A DNA stretch of 64,000 bases from Singulisphaera sp. GP187 (GTDB taxonomy: Bacteria > Planctomycetota > Planctomycetia > Isosphaerales > Isosphaeraceae): positions 5,917,501 through 5,981,500 of the forward strand of contig NZ_FSRB01000001.1 in NCBI RefSeq assembly GCF_900129635.1, read 5' to 3'. This document shows positions 34,892 through 43,773 of the stretch, one piece after another. The notes below the pieces were generated by a model, which was not told the DNA's origin, ran no database searches, and was given only the letters and a program-made list of their open reading frames with translations. Within the stretch, counting starts at the first letter, position 1. Each line of letters starts with the position of its first letter. The translations under genes were made by a program, and so were the position numbers.

Positions 34892-35749
34892 TCACGATTC
34901 GGGTTGCCCGGCGTAGGCGTCATCCTCGGGGTGGTACTCGAGCCACTCGATCGCCTCGCTCAGATCCCAGCGCATCCCTCGGTTGTTCGACATCCCGTTG
35001 GCCACCAGGAAGTCACGGTCGTCCATGTCTGACTCGACGGCCCCCTCGAAGAGGCGCACCAGGTCGCCATTGGACAGCCACAACCCGCGCGACCAATCGT
35101 CGGTGAGTGTTTCGGGCCGGTTCTCTCCCGGCTGGATCCAGCCGAGCCGAAGCGCGATGAACGTCATGTCGAACGAGCTCGCCAGGCTACGGCCGAGGCG
35201 TTCGCCCATTAACTTGGTCGCGCCATAAGGGCCGTCGGGCCGGGGCGGACGCGCGACGCCGATCGGCCCGTCGTCGAGCTCGCGATACCCACCCATCACA
35301 TGGTTCGAGCTGGCGAAGATCACCCGATCGACGCCCGCCAGGGCCGACGCGTGGAGCACGTTGCCGAGCGCATCGAGGTTGGGCCCGACCAGGTCTTCCC
35401 ACGAAGCGGCGTCGTTCGGGTTGGCCGCCAGGTGGATGACCGTGTCGACCCCGTGGAAGTGGGTAATCCAGTCTTCGTCAAGCTCGGCCAGGTCGGCCAC
35501 AATGAGGTCGGGATCGTCCGGGTCGGCCGCGCTGTCGATCAAGACCAGGTCGTAGAGCTCGCTCCAGGCGGCCCGGAGCTTCCGGCCGATGTTGCCGGCC
35601 GCTCCGGTGATGAGAACGGTGCGCGGACCCTCTTCCATGTCCTCGTCATCGAACTCGGCTTCGGGATTGTAGATCGGCAAGCTGGGCAAGGCGTCCGCAC
35701 CATTGAGGCGGTTCTCCTCATCATGGTCGGCTGACTCGTCGAGGTTCAT
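34892..35749 (-). CDS. NAD-dependent epimerase/dehydratase family, uronate dehydrogenase-like
   Basis: About 285 residues, extended SDR type. An acidic N-terminal extension of ~40 residues precedes the Rossmann motif TGAAGNIGRKL. DLIVADLAEL marks the acidic coenzyme-selective region. The catalytic sequence is SSNHVMGGYREL followed by YGATK, where Tyr and Lys are catalytic. SSNH plus YGATK is the pattern of uronate dehydrogenases, which oxidise hexuronates to aldarolactones. The upstream neighbour is a GH88 unsaturated uronyl hydrolase, 153 bp away on the same strand, which fits uronate use. The start ATG at 35749 was preferred to a TTG five codons earlier. Confidence 0.85.
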   Translation of the reverse strand: MNLDESADHDEENRLNGADALPSLPIYNPEAEFDDEDMEEGPRTVLITGAAGNIGRKLRAAWSELYDLVLIDSAADPDDPDLIVADLAELDEDWITHFHGVDTVIHLAANPNDAASWEDLVGPNLDALGNVLHASALAGVDRVIFASSNHVMGGYRELDDGPIGVARPPRPDGPYGATKLMGERLGRSLASSFDMTFIALRLGWIQPGENRPETLTDDWSRGLWLSNGDLVRLFEGAVESDMDDRDFLVANGMSNNRGMRWDLSEAIEWLEYHPEDDAYAGQPES

Positions 35750-35902
35750 GGCGGCAGCTTTCAAGAAGAGGCGTGAGGCGGTCCATCGCGAATTCGATCA
35801 ACCAGCCGAAGAGGCGCAGTCGCCCCCAGACGATACCGCATGAGGGCGAGGAACACCAGGAGAGCCGATGGCCGAACGGGGCGCCGCGGGGTCTTCGACC
35901 CG

Positions 35903-37036
35903 TCAGCCCGGCTTGCGGATTCCGAGGACCTTGGCCACCGCTTCGAGGAAGAAGTAGTCGCCCCACATCACCGACTCGTCGACGCCCAGCTTCTTATGAA
36001 AATGATAGACACCGTGCATGAGCACACCTTCCCACCCGGGGGTGTTCCAGGCGAGGTAGCGGTCGGTGCAGAGGGTATCGAGGATCGTCAGGCTGGCGTT
36101 CCGGTAGCGGCGGGCGCGGTCGGGATCGGTGGTGAGCTCGGCCAGGTTCCAGAGCCCGGAGGCCGCGATCGCGCCGGCCGAGCTGTCGTCGATCCGGTCG
36201 GGGCCGGGGGGGACGTCGAAGTCCCAAGGGGGGACGAGCCCGTCCGGGCAGCGTGCGATGAAGTGGTCGGCGTTGCGCTCGGCGACGGCGAGGTCGATCG
36301 GATCTTTCGTGTAGCTGAAGACGGTCCCGAAGCCGTAGAGCGACCAGGCCAGCCCTCGGGTCCAGTCGGAGTCGCCATTCAGGCCTTGGTGGGTGGTCTG
36401 GCGGAGGAATGCGCCGGTCTGGAGGTCGAAGATCCCCTCGTGCGCGGTGCCGCCGTCGGGTCGGACCAGGGTTTGCTCGGTGGTCCGGCAGTGGTAGACG
36501 GCCAGGTCATAGAGGGCGTCGTCGTTCGACTCCTTGGCGGCGTAGAACATGATCGGCACGTTCATCATGATGTCGATGAACAGGCTTTCGGGCGCGACGA
36601 ACGACCGCAAGTACTTGCCTTTGGGGTTGAACCGAAGCGCCAGGGTCTGCCCCGCCTGGATCAACACCTTGCGGAGCGCCTGGTCTCCGGTGTGCCGGTA
36701 CCAGGGCAGGTAGGTGTTCAGGAAGATGAAGCCGAGGTCGTGCACGTCGCGGTCGTGCTGCTTGTGCTCGATGCGCTTCGAGTAGTGCTCGGCCTGAGCA
36801 CGCCACCAGGGGTCGCCGTCGCGTTCCGCGAGCAACCACATCATGCCGGCATGGAACCCCGCGCACCAGTCGGTCCAGAGCTCGCCCGCGTGCTTCCAAC
36901 GCCCCTCGACCGTGTAGATCGGAAAATAGTCGGGGGTCCGCTCGATCGTCGCCCGGACCTGGCGGCCCGCGAAGTCAAAAGCCCGCTCTAGGCGGGGCTT
37001 CAGGTCGGCCAGATCGATCTCACGAGGTTCGGCCAC
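35903..37036 (-). CDS. Glycoside hydrolase family 88 (unsaturated uronyl hydrolase)
   Basis: 377 residues, (alpha/alpha)6 barrel. GH88 enzymes hydrate the double bond of unsaturated glucuronyl disaccharides made by polysaccharide lyases. Key segments: ELWTDWCAGFHAGMMWLL, DVHDLGFIFLNTY with the first catalytic-site Asp, GDSDWTRGLAWSLYGF with the second Asp, and WDFDVPPGPDRIDDSSAGAIAASGLW. The GTG at 37036 was chosen because AAGGAG precedes it by 9 nt; the longer frame from 37090 lacks such a site. No signal peptide, so cytoplasmic. With the downstream uronate-dehydrogenase-like gene it may form a uronate catabolic pair. Confidence 0.9.
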   Translation of the reverse strand: MAEPREIDLADLKPRLERAFDFAGRQVRATIERTPDYFPIYTVEGRWKHAGELWTDWCAGFHAGMMWLLAERDGDPWWRAQAEHYSKRIEHKQHDRDVHDLGFIFLNTYLPWYRHTGDQALRKVLIQAGQTLALRFNPKGKYLRSFVAPESLFIDIMMNVPIMFYAAKESNDDALYDLAVYHCRTTEQTLVRPDGGTAHEGIFDLQTGAFLRQTTHQGLNGDSDWTRGLAWSLYGFGTVFSYTKDPIDLAVAERNADHFIARCPDGLVPPWDFDVPPGPDRIDDSSAGAIAASGLWNLAELTTDPDRARRYRNASLTILDTLCTDRYLAWNTPGWEGVLMHGVYHFHKKLGVDESVMWGDYFFLEAVAKVLGIRKPG

Positions 37037-37202
37037 GGTTCGTGCTCCTTCGGACGCAAGTTTTCGAAAACCGCGTCGAATATACCGCACCGGGCCCGGA
37101 TCGTGGGCGAAATAACCACCCAGAAGCGCAAGACGCGACGCGGGGTCGGCCTCGTCGCTTTTTTCAAAGCAAGTGGGGAACCTGCGGAGCTTGAAGGAAG
37201 GG

Positions 37203-37547
37203 TCAATACTCCGACGCGGCCGGCAAGGCCTTCCGCCTGAGTCGGGAGAGCGCGAGGAGGACGACCGACAGGATCCCCAGCGTCCAGGCGAACTGACGAC
37301 GGTCGGTCGATCCCCGCGAGAGGCTGGCGAGGATCCCTAAAAGGACGGCGATCTCACTCCCGATGATCGAGCCGATCAAGACAGGTCGACGCCACCGGCT
37401 CGACTCGATGTTGAGCTCATTCTCGTCGACGCCGGGCCGCGCCGCCAGACTTGCGATCGCAACCGGTTCCGCAGCTCTTCCTGATTCGGTGACCTTGTTG
37501 GTCTTTCTGGTTTTTTGCTTACCGAGAGTTGCGAGGTGCGGAGACAT
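37203..37547 (-). CDS. Small hypothetical membrane protein
   Basis: 114 residues from ATG 37547, with TTTGGAG 6 nt upstream. A polar, Lys/Arg/Thr-rich N-terminal half is followed by two hydrophobic helices (PVLIGSIIGSEIAVLLGILASL and FAWTLGILSVVLLALS) separated by a short SRGSTDRRQ loop, and a basic C-terminus. No family recognised. Composition and ribosome site support a real gene. Confidence 0.6.
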   Translation of the reverse strand: MSPHLATLGKQKTRKTNKVTESGRAAEPVAIASLAARPGVDENELNIESSRWRRPVLIGSIIGSEIAVLLGILASLSRGSTDRRQFAWTLGILSVVLLALSRLRRKALPAASEY

Positions 37548-38143
37548 GTCCAACTCCAAAGCCGCAGTCAGCGGGAAGGTGGAGTGTGTCGAGCGTGGAT
37601 GTATTTTATGATACTAAATCGATCATAGATCAAACGCGAATCATCGTCTAGTCCCTCGTGAGGCCGAAAGAGCGGGATTTTCGGGCATTTTTCGCCGGTT
37701 TCGAACCGTGGGTTCCGGCGAGATGGGGTGGCATGGAGAGGTTTAAGGATCAGGGAGAATGGAACGAGAGTGGCGAGCCTGGACTGAGAATGCGGTTTGG
37801 GGCCTTTAGGTGTCATTGAAAATTAAAATGTGACGATATCAATCGCGAATTTGAGGCGATGCTGGGCTACGACTCCTGGGACCGTCGCCATCCCATCCGC
37901 GATTCGATCGGGATGAGGCTGGTGGGATCGATGAGATTTCACCGCTCAATGCCTGGCACGCTTCTGTCGGATGAATCATGTGTCCCTGGTCAAGTCCCAG
38001 GCCATGGCCTCTCTGAATGCCTGGCACGCCCACCCGCCACCGCTCGCAAGCGGACGAGGCGGGCATGCAGGGAGCCGATGGATGACAATCATCGGTTGGA
38101 GGCGATCGGCTCAGCTCTGCCCACGGTTTCAATCGTCGAGGAA
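37548..38143. other. 596-bp intergenic region
   Basis: No gene supported. The left part (37600-37860) is AT-rich. A 14-bp direct repeat AATGCCTGGCACGC occurs at 37948-37961 and 38016-38029. Confidence 0.45.
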
Positions 38144-38527
38144 TCAAAGATTCGTCGTGAGTATCGTGACGACAAACGTGACGAAGATGACGGTGAAAAA
38201 CCAGAGTGCCACCATCAAGCAACCATTGCCCTTGCCAAAATAGGCACGGAGGAGGGGGTTGACACGTTTTCCCTGTTCAACGCGACGGACCACGACATCT
38301 CTAAGCAGAAGGCCGATGACGACGAACGCGCCGACGATTGCACTGCCGGCCAGGATCGCAATTTTCGCGGTCGAGGAGAATTTGGACGCCCCGCCGTTCG
38401 CGTCTTTCAAAACCATCCGCAAGGAAAGGGCCACGCCAACGAACGCTCCGCCGAGCAACTTGAGGATGACCGATTTGTCGGAAGCGAAAAGGTCTTCGAG
38501 CTCTCGTTGGAAAGGAACCTTTGCCAT
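38144..38527 (-). CDS. Small hypothetical membrane protein, three helices
   Basis: 127 residues from the ATG at 38527; upstream sequence in the same frame looks non-coding. After an amphipathic N-terminus (MAKVPFQRELEDLFASDK) come hydrophobic segments at about 20-36 (LLGGAFVGVALSL), 54-77 (IAILAGSAIVGAFVVIGLLL) and 103-124 (LMVALWFFTVIFVTFVVTIL). A basic loop, RDVVVRRVEQGKR, lies between the second and third. Family and role unknown. Confidence 0.65.
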   Translation of the reverse strand: MAKVPFQRELEDLFASDKSVILKLLGGAFVGVALSLRMVLKDANGGASKFSSTAKIAILAGSAIVGAFVVIGLLLRDVVVRRVEQGKRVNPLLRAYFGKGNGCLMVALWFFTVIFVTFVVTILTTNL

Positions 38528-38825
38528 TGTTGAACGGGCCTCAAAGCAGAGATGCGATTCGTAGCGAAGGTGAGATATTCTAACGGCATCGCGTCTGGAT
38601 GCTAGATCCCGCCTGGTTAATCTTAGAGGTGGGACGTGCCAGCCGATTTTGCTGACCGCATTTTGTAGGTGTGAATCCTCTGTTGGGTTTGGGTTTGGTA
38701 GATTTCTTGGCGAAGCGATATGTGATGTCTTGTTTGTGTGATGATGGATGTTGCGTGCGTGGCTTGCCGCGGTCGGCCGGTTGCACGCTGGGATTGGTGG
38801 TGCGGGCAACCGTGGCCGTCCGGGC

Positions 38826-41756
38826 TCAGGCTGACTCTTGCGGGGTCAGTTGGTCGGCGAGCAGCTCGATCGGGTGGAGCGGGGTGAGTCCGGCGAGGCC
38901 GTGGACCTGGCTGCGGCAGGAGAACCCGGGGGCGATCAGCCGCGCTTGGGGGTTGGCCTTCATGGCCGGCAGGATCACGCGATTGGCCAAAGCCACGCTG
39001 ACCTCGTAGTGGCCGTGCTCGTAGCCGAACGAGCCGGCCATGCCGCAGCAGCCCGAGTCGAGTTCCTTGACCTCGAGTCCCGGAATCCGGCGGAGGGCGG
39101 CCAGCGTTCCGGCCGTGCCCACGAGGGCTTTTTGCTGGCAGTGGCCGTGGAGGAGGACTTGCTCCTCAAGAGGACGCAAGGGGAGCGAGGGCACCCGGGC
39201 CGGGTCGGCCACGAAGGCGTCGACGAGCAGCGCCGACTTGGCGACGAGGTCGGCGTCGGGGCCGAGCCGGAAGTCGCGGTACTCGTCGACCAGGGTGAGC
39301 AGGCAGCTCGGCTCGCAGCCGAGGATTGGCGTTCCCTTGCGGGCGTGGCCGACCAATCTGCGGACGTTCTCGCGGGCGAGGTCGCGGCCCAGGGGGAGCA
39401 GGCCCTTTGAAAGCGCGGGGCGGCCGCAGCAGGGCAAGCCCGCCAGCTCGACCCGGTAGCCGGACGCCTCGAGCACCCGCACGGCGGCCCGGCCGATTTC
39501 CGGGTTGTTGTAGGTGGTGAAGCAGTCGTCCATTAAGAGGACGGACCCCCGCGTCCCCGCGCGGGAGTCGACCGGGTGGCGGCGGAACCAGCGGCGCAGG
39601 TGGTCGCGCGCAAACGTGGGGAGAGTTCGCCGGCGATCGATCCCGGCAACCTTCTCGAGTAGCCACTTGAACGAGGGCTGTTGCAGGGTCCAGTTGGCGA
39701 GTGGGGCCGTCGCCGAGCCGATCGGGTTGAGGTGGTGGATGTGGCCCATTAAGAGTGTGCCGATCGGCACGCGCTTGGCTTTGTAGACCTGGTGGAGGAC
39801 CTCGGCTTTGAGCTTGGCCATGTCGACACTTGACGGGCACTCGCTCTTGCACGCCTTGCATTGAAGGCAGAGGTCGAGCGCCTCGTGCAGCGTCTCATTA
39901 TTGAATCCGTCGTTGCCCAGCTCTCCGGTCATCGCCATCCGGAGGCTGTTGGCGCGGCCCCTGGTCGTGTGCTCCTCCTCCATCGTGACCATGTAGCTCG
40001 GGCACATCGTGCCGGTCCCTGTCTTGCGGCAGGCACCGACGCCCGAACACATCTCGACGGCTCGGGCGAACCCGCCCTGGCTCGAGAAGTCGAACACGGT
40101 CGACTCGGGCTCGTGGGGATGGTAGTCGGGGCCGATCCGCAGGTTGTCGCCGGGATCGGGGGCGGCGACAACCTTCCCCGGGTTCATCCGGTTCTCGGGG
40201 TCGAACGCGTGCTTGACCGTTTCGAATGCGCCGTAGACTTCGGGGCCGAACAGCTTGGCGTTCCAGAGACTGCGCGCCAGGCCGTCGCCGTGCTCGCCGC
40301 TCATCGCGCCTTCGAACTCGACGACCAGGTCGGACACCTCGCGCGCGATGGTTCGAAGCGACTCGACCCCCTCGCGGGTCTTGACGTTGAGGATCGGCCG
40401 GATGTGCAGGCAGCCGACGTCGGCGTGGCCGTAGCAGGCGGCCTCGACCCCTTGGCGGTCGACGATCGCCTCGAATCGTTCGTAGAAGGCGGGCAAGCGG
40501 GCGGGAGCGACCGCCGTGTCTTCGACGAACGCGACCGGCTTGGAGTCGCCGACCAGCCCCATCAGGAGCGAGAACCCGGCCTTGCGGACCTTCCAGAAGT
40601 CATCCTTCTCCGCGCCCCCCAGGCTCTTGCGCACCCCCAGGACGTGCGGCCGCCCCTCGAACCGGCGGGCCAGGTCGTTGGCCCGGTCGGCCAACTCCTC
40701 CGCGCTATCGGCATAGAACTGAGCGGCCAGGACCGCGGCCGGACGCCCTTCGGCGAACTCCATCCGGCCGGCGTAGGCGGGGTGGGTCGCGGCCAGGTCG
40801 AGGATCATCCGGTCGAGCATTTCGACGGCCACCGGACCGGTTGCCACGATCTCTTCGAGCCGGTCGAGCGCGGCCGGGATCGTCGCGAACGAGAGGACGA
40901 CGAGGCCGGTCGCCGCGGGGATCGGCACCAACTTGAGCTCGGCCCCTTGGATGACCGCCAGCGTTCCTTCCGACCCAACGATCAAACGCGCCAGGTTGAA
41001 CTGCCAGGGATCGTCCCGCCAGCCGGCCGCGCGGACCGGCAGGCCGGGCACGAACTCGTCGAGGTTATAGCCGCTGACCCGGCGGAGGATTTTCGGAAAC
41101 TTCGCTTCGATCGCCGCGCGGTGCCGGGCAACGGTGTCGCGGACCACGCGATGAATCGTGCCCACGGAATCGGTTCGGGCGCAGATCGTGTCGAGGTCTG
41201 CCGCGGCGACCGGTCCCAGGGTCGTCGGCGTGCCATCGGCCAGGACGACGTCGACGGAATGGACATGGTCCACGGTCTTGCCGTAGCGGAGCGATCGGGC
41301 GCCCGCCGAGTTATTACCGATCATGCCGCCGATCGTCGCGCGGTCGCTGGTCGACACGTCGGGTCCGAACATCAGGCCGAGCGGACGGAGGTGGGCGTTG
41401 AGTCGGTCGAGCACCACCCCCGGTTCGACGCGCACGGTCATCCGGTCACGATCGACCACGCCGACGCGGTTCAGGTACTTGGAGAAGTCGAGCACGATCG
41501 CCGGCCCGATCGTCTGCCCGGAGAGACTCGTGGCCGCCCCGCGAGGCACGATCGGCACCCCTTCATCGGCGGCAATCCGGACCGTCGTCACGACGTCGGC
41601 CGCCGTGCGTGGCAGGACCACGCCCAGGGGTTCGATCTGGTAGAGACTCGCGTCGGTCGAGTACAGGCCGCGGGTCCCCCGATCGAAGCGAACCTCGGCG
41701 CGAGTTTCCCGGCTCAGTCGGTCTTGGAGACGCTGCAGATTGGTGGTCGTCGTCAT
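38826..41756 (-). CDS. FAD-linked dehydrogenase fused to Fe-S/CCG domains (YdiJ / D-2-hydroxyacid dehydrogenase type)
   Basis: 976-residue fusion. Residues ~1-270 form a PCMH-type FAD-binding domain (VVLPRTAADVVTTVRIA, VPRGAATSLSGQTIG, GGMIGNNSAGARSLRYG). The C-terminal FAD-oxidase cap (~270-530) includes GEHGDGLARS. Two 4Fe-4S sites follow, in CSGVGACRKTGTGTMCPSY and CLQCKACKSECP. The end carries CCG cysteine-rich motifs of the GlpC/heterodisulfide reductase type (LPCCGRPALSKG, DSGCCGMAG). This matches YdiJ-like enzymes that oxidise D-lactate or D-2-hydroxyglutarate and pass electrons to the respiratory chain. A GTG lies one codon upstream of the chosen ATG. Monocistronic. Confidence 0.92.
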   Translation of the reverse strand: MTTTTNLQRLQDRLSRETRAEVRFDRGTRGLYSTDASLYQIEPLGVVLPRTAADVVTTVRIAADEGVPIVPRGAATSLSGQTIGPAIVLDFSKYLNRVGVVDRDRMTVRVEPGVVLDRLNAHLRPLGLMFGPDVSTSDRATIGGMIGNNSAGARSLRYGKTVDHVHSVDVVLADGTPTTLGPVAAADLDTICARTDSVGTIHRVVRDTVARHRAAIEAKFPKILRRVSGYNLDEFVPGLPVRAAGWRDDPWQFNLARLIVGSEGTLAVIQGAELKLVPIPAATGLVVLSFATIPAALDRLEEIVATGPVAVEMLDRMILDLAATHPAYAGRMEFAEGRPAAVLAAQFYADSAEELADRANDLARRFEGRPHVLGVRKSLGGAEKDDFWKVRKAGFSLLMGLVGDSKPVAFVEDTAVAPARLPAFYERFEAIVDRQGVEAACYGHADVGCLHIRPILNVKTREGVESLRTIAREVSDLVVEFEGAMSGEHGDGLARSLWNAKLFGPEVYGAFETVKHAFDPENRMNPGKVVAAPDPGDNLRIGPDYHPHEPESTVFDFSSQGGFARAVEMCSGVGACRKTGTGTMCPSYMVTMEEEHTTRGRANSLRMAMTGELGNDGFNNETLHEALDLCLQCKACKSECPSSVDMAKLKAEVLHQVYKAKRVPIGTLLMGHIHHLNPIGSATAPLANWTLQQPSFKWLLEKVAGIDRRRTLPTFARDHLRRWFRRHPVDSRAGTRGSVLLMDDCFTTYNNPEIGRAAVRVLEASGYRVELAGLPCCGRPALSKGLLPLGRDLARENVRRLVGHARKGTPILGCEPSCLLTLVDEYRDFRLGPDADLVAKSALLVDAFVADPARVPSLPLRPLEEQVLLHGHCQQKALVGTAGTLAALRRIPGLEVKELDSGCCGMAGSFGYEHGHYEVSVALANRVILPAMKANPQARLIAPGFSCRSQVHGLAGLTPLHPIELLADQLTPQESA

Positions 41757-42294
41757 CACGATATCTTATGCCAGGATCGACCACGAAGGCGATCCCGTCC
41801 TCACTTTTCTTCTGGGTTGATCCTGAGCTTGGTGCGGGCGGGCATGCTGACGATTGCCACCCCCCGAACGGCCCGGCAAGAGCAGCCGATCGAGGGCTGT
41901 GAATCTACGCTTCTGTTTCTATATGAGGATCTTTATGGTGTCTTTCGGCATCATAGGACGGATTTTTCTTCGTAATATATTTCCTAGATTGCCCAGAGTA
42001 TCGGAAGCCCAAGTTCGCTTTGACCCTGCTCGGTTTTCGGCATTAACATGACATCTCTGGGGCCGTTGGGCCAGCCCCATTGTCCGGTTGTTTTAAGGAG
42101 AGGGGAAGCGAGCGACTCGGATTTCTCGCTCCAAGGCTCGATCGGGCGTGCTTCCATTACGCCCACTCTGAACCCGATTCAGAGGAATTGACTTCCCTCT
42201 CCCGACGGATTCGTTCCCCCGAGCCACGCTCCTGCATGAGCGATGCTCGGCAGGGTTGCCGCAGCTGTACGTTTTGACATTAAGGAGAAGATGC
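41757..42294. other. 538-bp divergent intergenic region
   Basis: No gene. An AT-richer patch around 41920-41990 may hold the promoter of the anchor-A gene; AAGGAG at 42283-42288 is that gene's ribosome site. Confidence 0.45.
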
Positions 42295-43242
42295 GTGCTG
42301 AATCGGCGTGTTTGTGGTTTTTGGGGTTTGATCGCCACCCTTGCGATCGTGACCGGCGAGGCCCAGGCGGGACTGCTCGGGCCCGCTCAAGATTACAACC
42401 TCTTCATTCTTGGAGATGCGAATCAACTCTACAGCGATGCAGAAGGGCGGGTGGCGGTCGGCGGCAACGCGTACTACTCGGGCTACAGCTTCGCGTCGAA
42501 GCTGCCGACGAATACGACGAACTCACTTGTGGTCGGCGGCAACCTGAACTTCAGCAACGGCACGATCCACGGTGACCTTCACGTGGGCGGAACGGCCAAC
42601 CTGTCGGGGGTTAACGTCACCGGCGGGACCTTTTACGACAAGCCGATCGATTTCGCGGCGGCCGGGACGTCGTTGACCGCCCTCTCGACTTACCTGGCGA
42701 CGCAGTCCTCGACCGGTTCGGTAGGCGCGGGGGCGCTCGGCCTGACCCTGACGGGGACGTCCAGTGGCCTCAACGTGTTTAATCTGACGGCCGCTCAGTT
42801 CGCCAGCGCTAACAACAACGGACTCAATATCGTCTCTCTCGCCGGCTCGACCATCCTGATCAACGTCGATGGGACGTCTCCTTCGTTGGCGAACTTTCAA
42901 ATGTATGTCAACGGGTCGGCTTCGGAAACGAATCCTTTGATCAACAACATCCTGTTCAACTTCTCGAAGGCGACGTCATTGACCGATACGAATGTCTCGA
43001 TCTATGGCAGCGTCCTGGCGCCTGGCGCAGCTCTTCGGTTTGACTATAACCATATTAACGGGACATTGGTCGGGGCCTCGCTCACCGGGCATGTTGAGGC
43101 GCACAACTATCCCTTCGGAGGAACACTCCCACAAGCCGTCCCCGAGCCGTCGTCACTGACCCTGATGGGAATATGCGGACTGGTTCTCCTGTTTTCACCG
43201 CACCTGAGGCGAGGCTTTCAGGGGGCCGAACCGCCCGTTTAA
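42295..43242 (+). CDS. Choice-of-anchor A family protein with PEP-CTERM sorting signal
   Basis: 315-residue exported surface protein. The GTG at 42295 is 6 nt after AAGGAG and gives a proper signal peptide (CGFWGLIATLAIVTGEAQA). An ATG four bases earlier is in another frame. The choice-of-anchor A domain covers most of the mature protein: DYNLFILGDANQLYSDAEGR, VAVGGNAYYSGYSF, LVVGGNLNFSNGTI and the closing LAPGAALRFDYNHINGTLVG. The C-terminus is a PEP-CTERM tail (VPEPSSLTLMGICGLVLLF, then basic HLRRG), processed by an exosortase. No exosortase or polysaccharide locus is in the window. Confidence 0.92.
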   Translation: MLNRRVCGFWGLIATLAIVTGEAQAGLLGPAQDYNLFILGDANQLYSDAEGRVAVGGNAYYSGYSFASKLPTNTTNSLVVGGNLNFSNGTIHGDLHVGGTANLSGVNVTGGTFYDKPIDFAAAGTSLTALSTYLATQSSTGSVGAGALGLTLTGTSSGLNVFNLTAAQFASANNNGLNIVSLAGSTILINVDGTSPSLANFQMYVNGSASETNPLINNILFNFSKATSLTDTNVSIYGSVLAPGAALRFDYNHINGTLVGASLTGHVEAHNYPFGGTLPQAVPEPSSLTLMGICGLVLLFSPHLRRGFQGAEPPV

Positions 43243-43278
43243 ACCTGACGAAGTGGAACGGGGAGTGGGAGCCGAGCG

Positions 43279-43773
43279 TCATCGTTCCTCCTGTTTCACC
43301 GCGTACCAGGAAGCGACGACTCCTGCCGGACTCACGCCGCCGCCTCCGCTCGGGTGTGGGATGGCGCGCACGATCGATCCGACCATCGCCTGCCGTTGTT
43401 GCACGCCGTTTGGCCACTGGGGCACAAGATATCCCACGTAATCATAAATCCACTCAGAGCCTCCGATGATTCCTTTGCCCTCAAACCGGATCTCCATCGG
43501 GTTTCCGTAGCTTCGGGATCCGTGCAGGTCGAGCGACCAACCGGAGCCTCCGATGGTCCCTTGGAGAAGATTGAGCGGAGCTTCGCCGATCGTAATGGTG
43601 CCGTGGCCGAAGAACAGGCCGTAGACTTGATTGAGGTAGGCGAGGCACTTTGTCGGATCGTTCAGAAGCTTCTCGGGATCCGAGAGGGCTGAATCGATGG
43701 AGTCGAAGAACTGGCTGGGGTCGTTGAGAAGGCTGCGATAGGTCCAGTTTCCCACGAATGGGTTTTCGCTCAT
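43279..43773 (-). CDS. Conserved-looking small protein coupled to the LodA-like oxidase
   Basis: 164 residues, no signal peptide, no family I can name. The ATG at 43773 overlaps the stop of the upstream oxidase gene by 4 bp (ATGA), implying translational coupling and a functional link. The sequence is rich in Gly and aromatic residues and looks beta-rich: NPFVGNWTYRSLLNDP, FGHGTITIGEAPLNLLQGTIGG, GWSLDLHGSRSYGNP, IRFEGKGIIGGSEWIYDYVG and WPNGVQQRQAMVGSIVR. A calycin-like barrel is possible. It could be a chaperone, inhibitor or binding partner of the quinoprotein. It is the last gene of the five-gene cluster. Confidence 0.8.
   Translation of the reverse strand: MSENPFVGNWTYRSLLNDPSQFFDSIDSALSDPEKLLNDPTKCLAYLNQVYGLFFGHGTITIGEAPLNLLQGTIGGSGWSLDLHGSRSYGNPMEIRFEGKGIIGGSEWIYDYVGYLVPQWPNGVQQRQAMVGSIVRAIPHPSGGGGVSPAGVVASWYAVKQEER

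Noticed and set aside
39861..41975. 704-codon open frame on the plus strand
   Set aside because: Antisense of the FAD/Fe-S dehydrogenase. Length is due to high GC; no domain-like patterns and no ribosome site.
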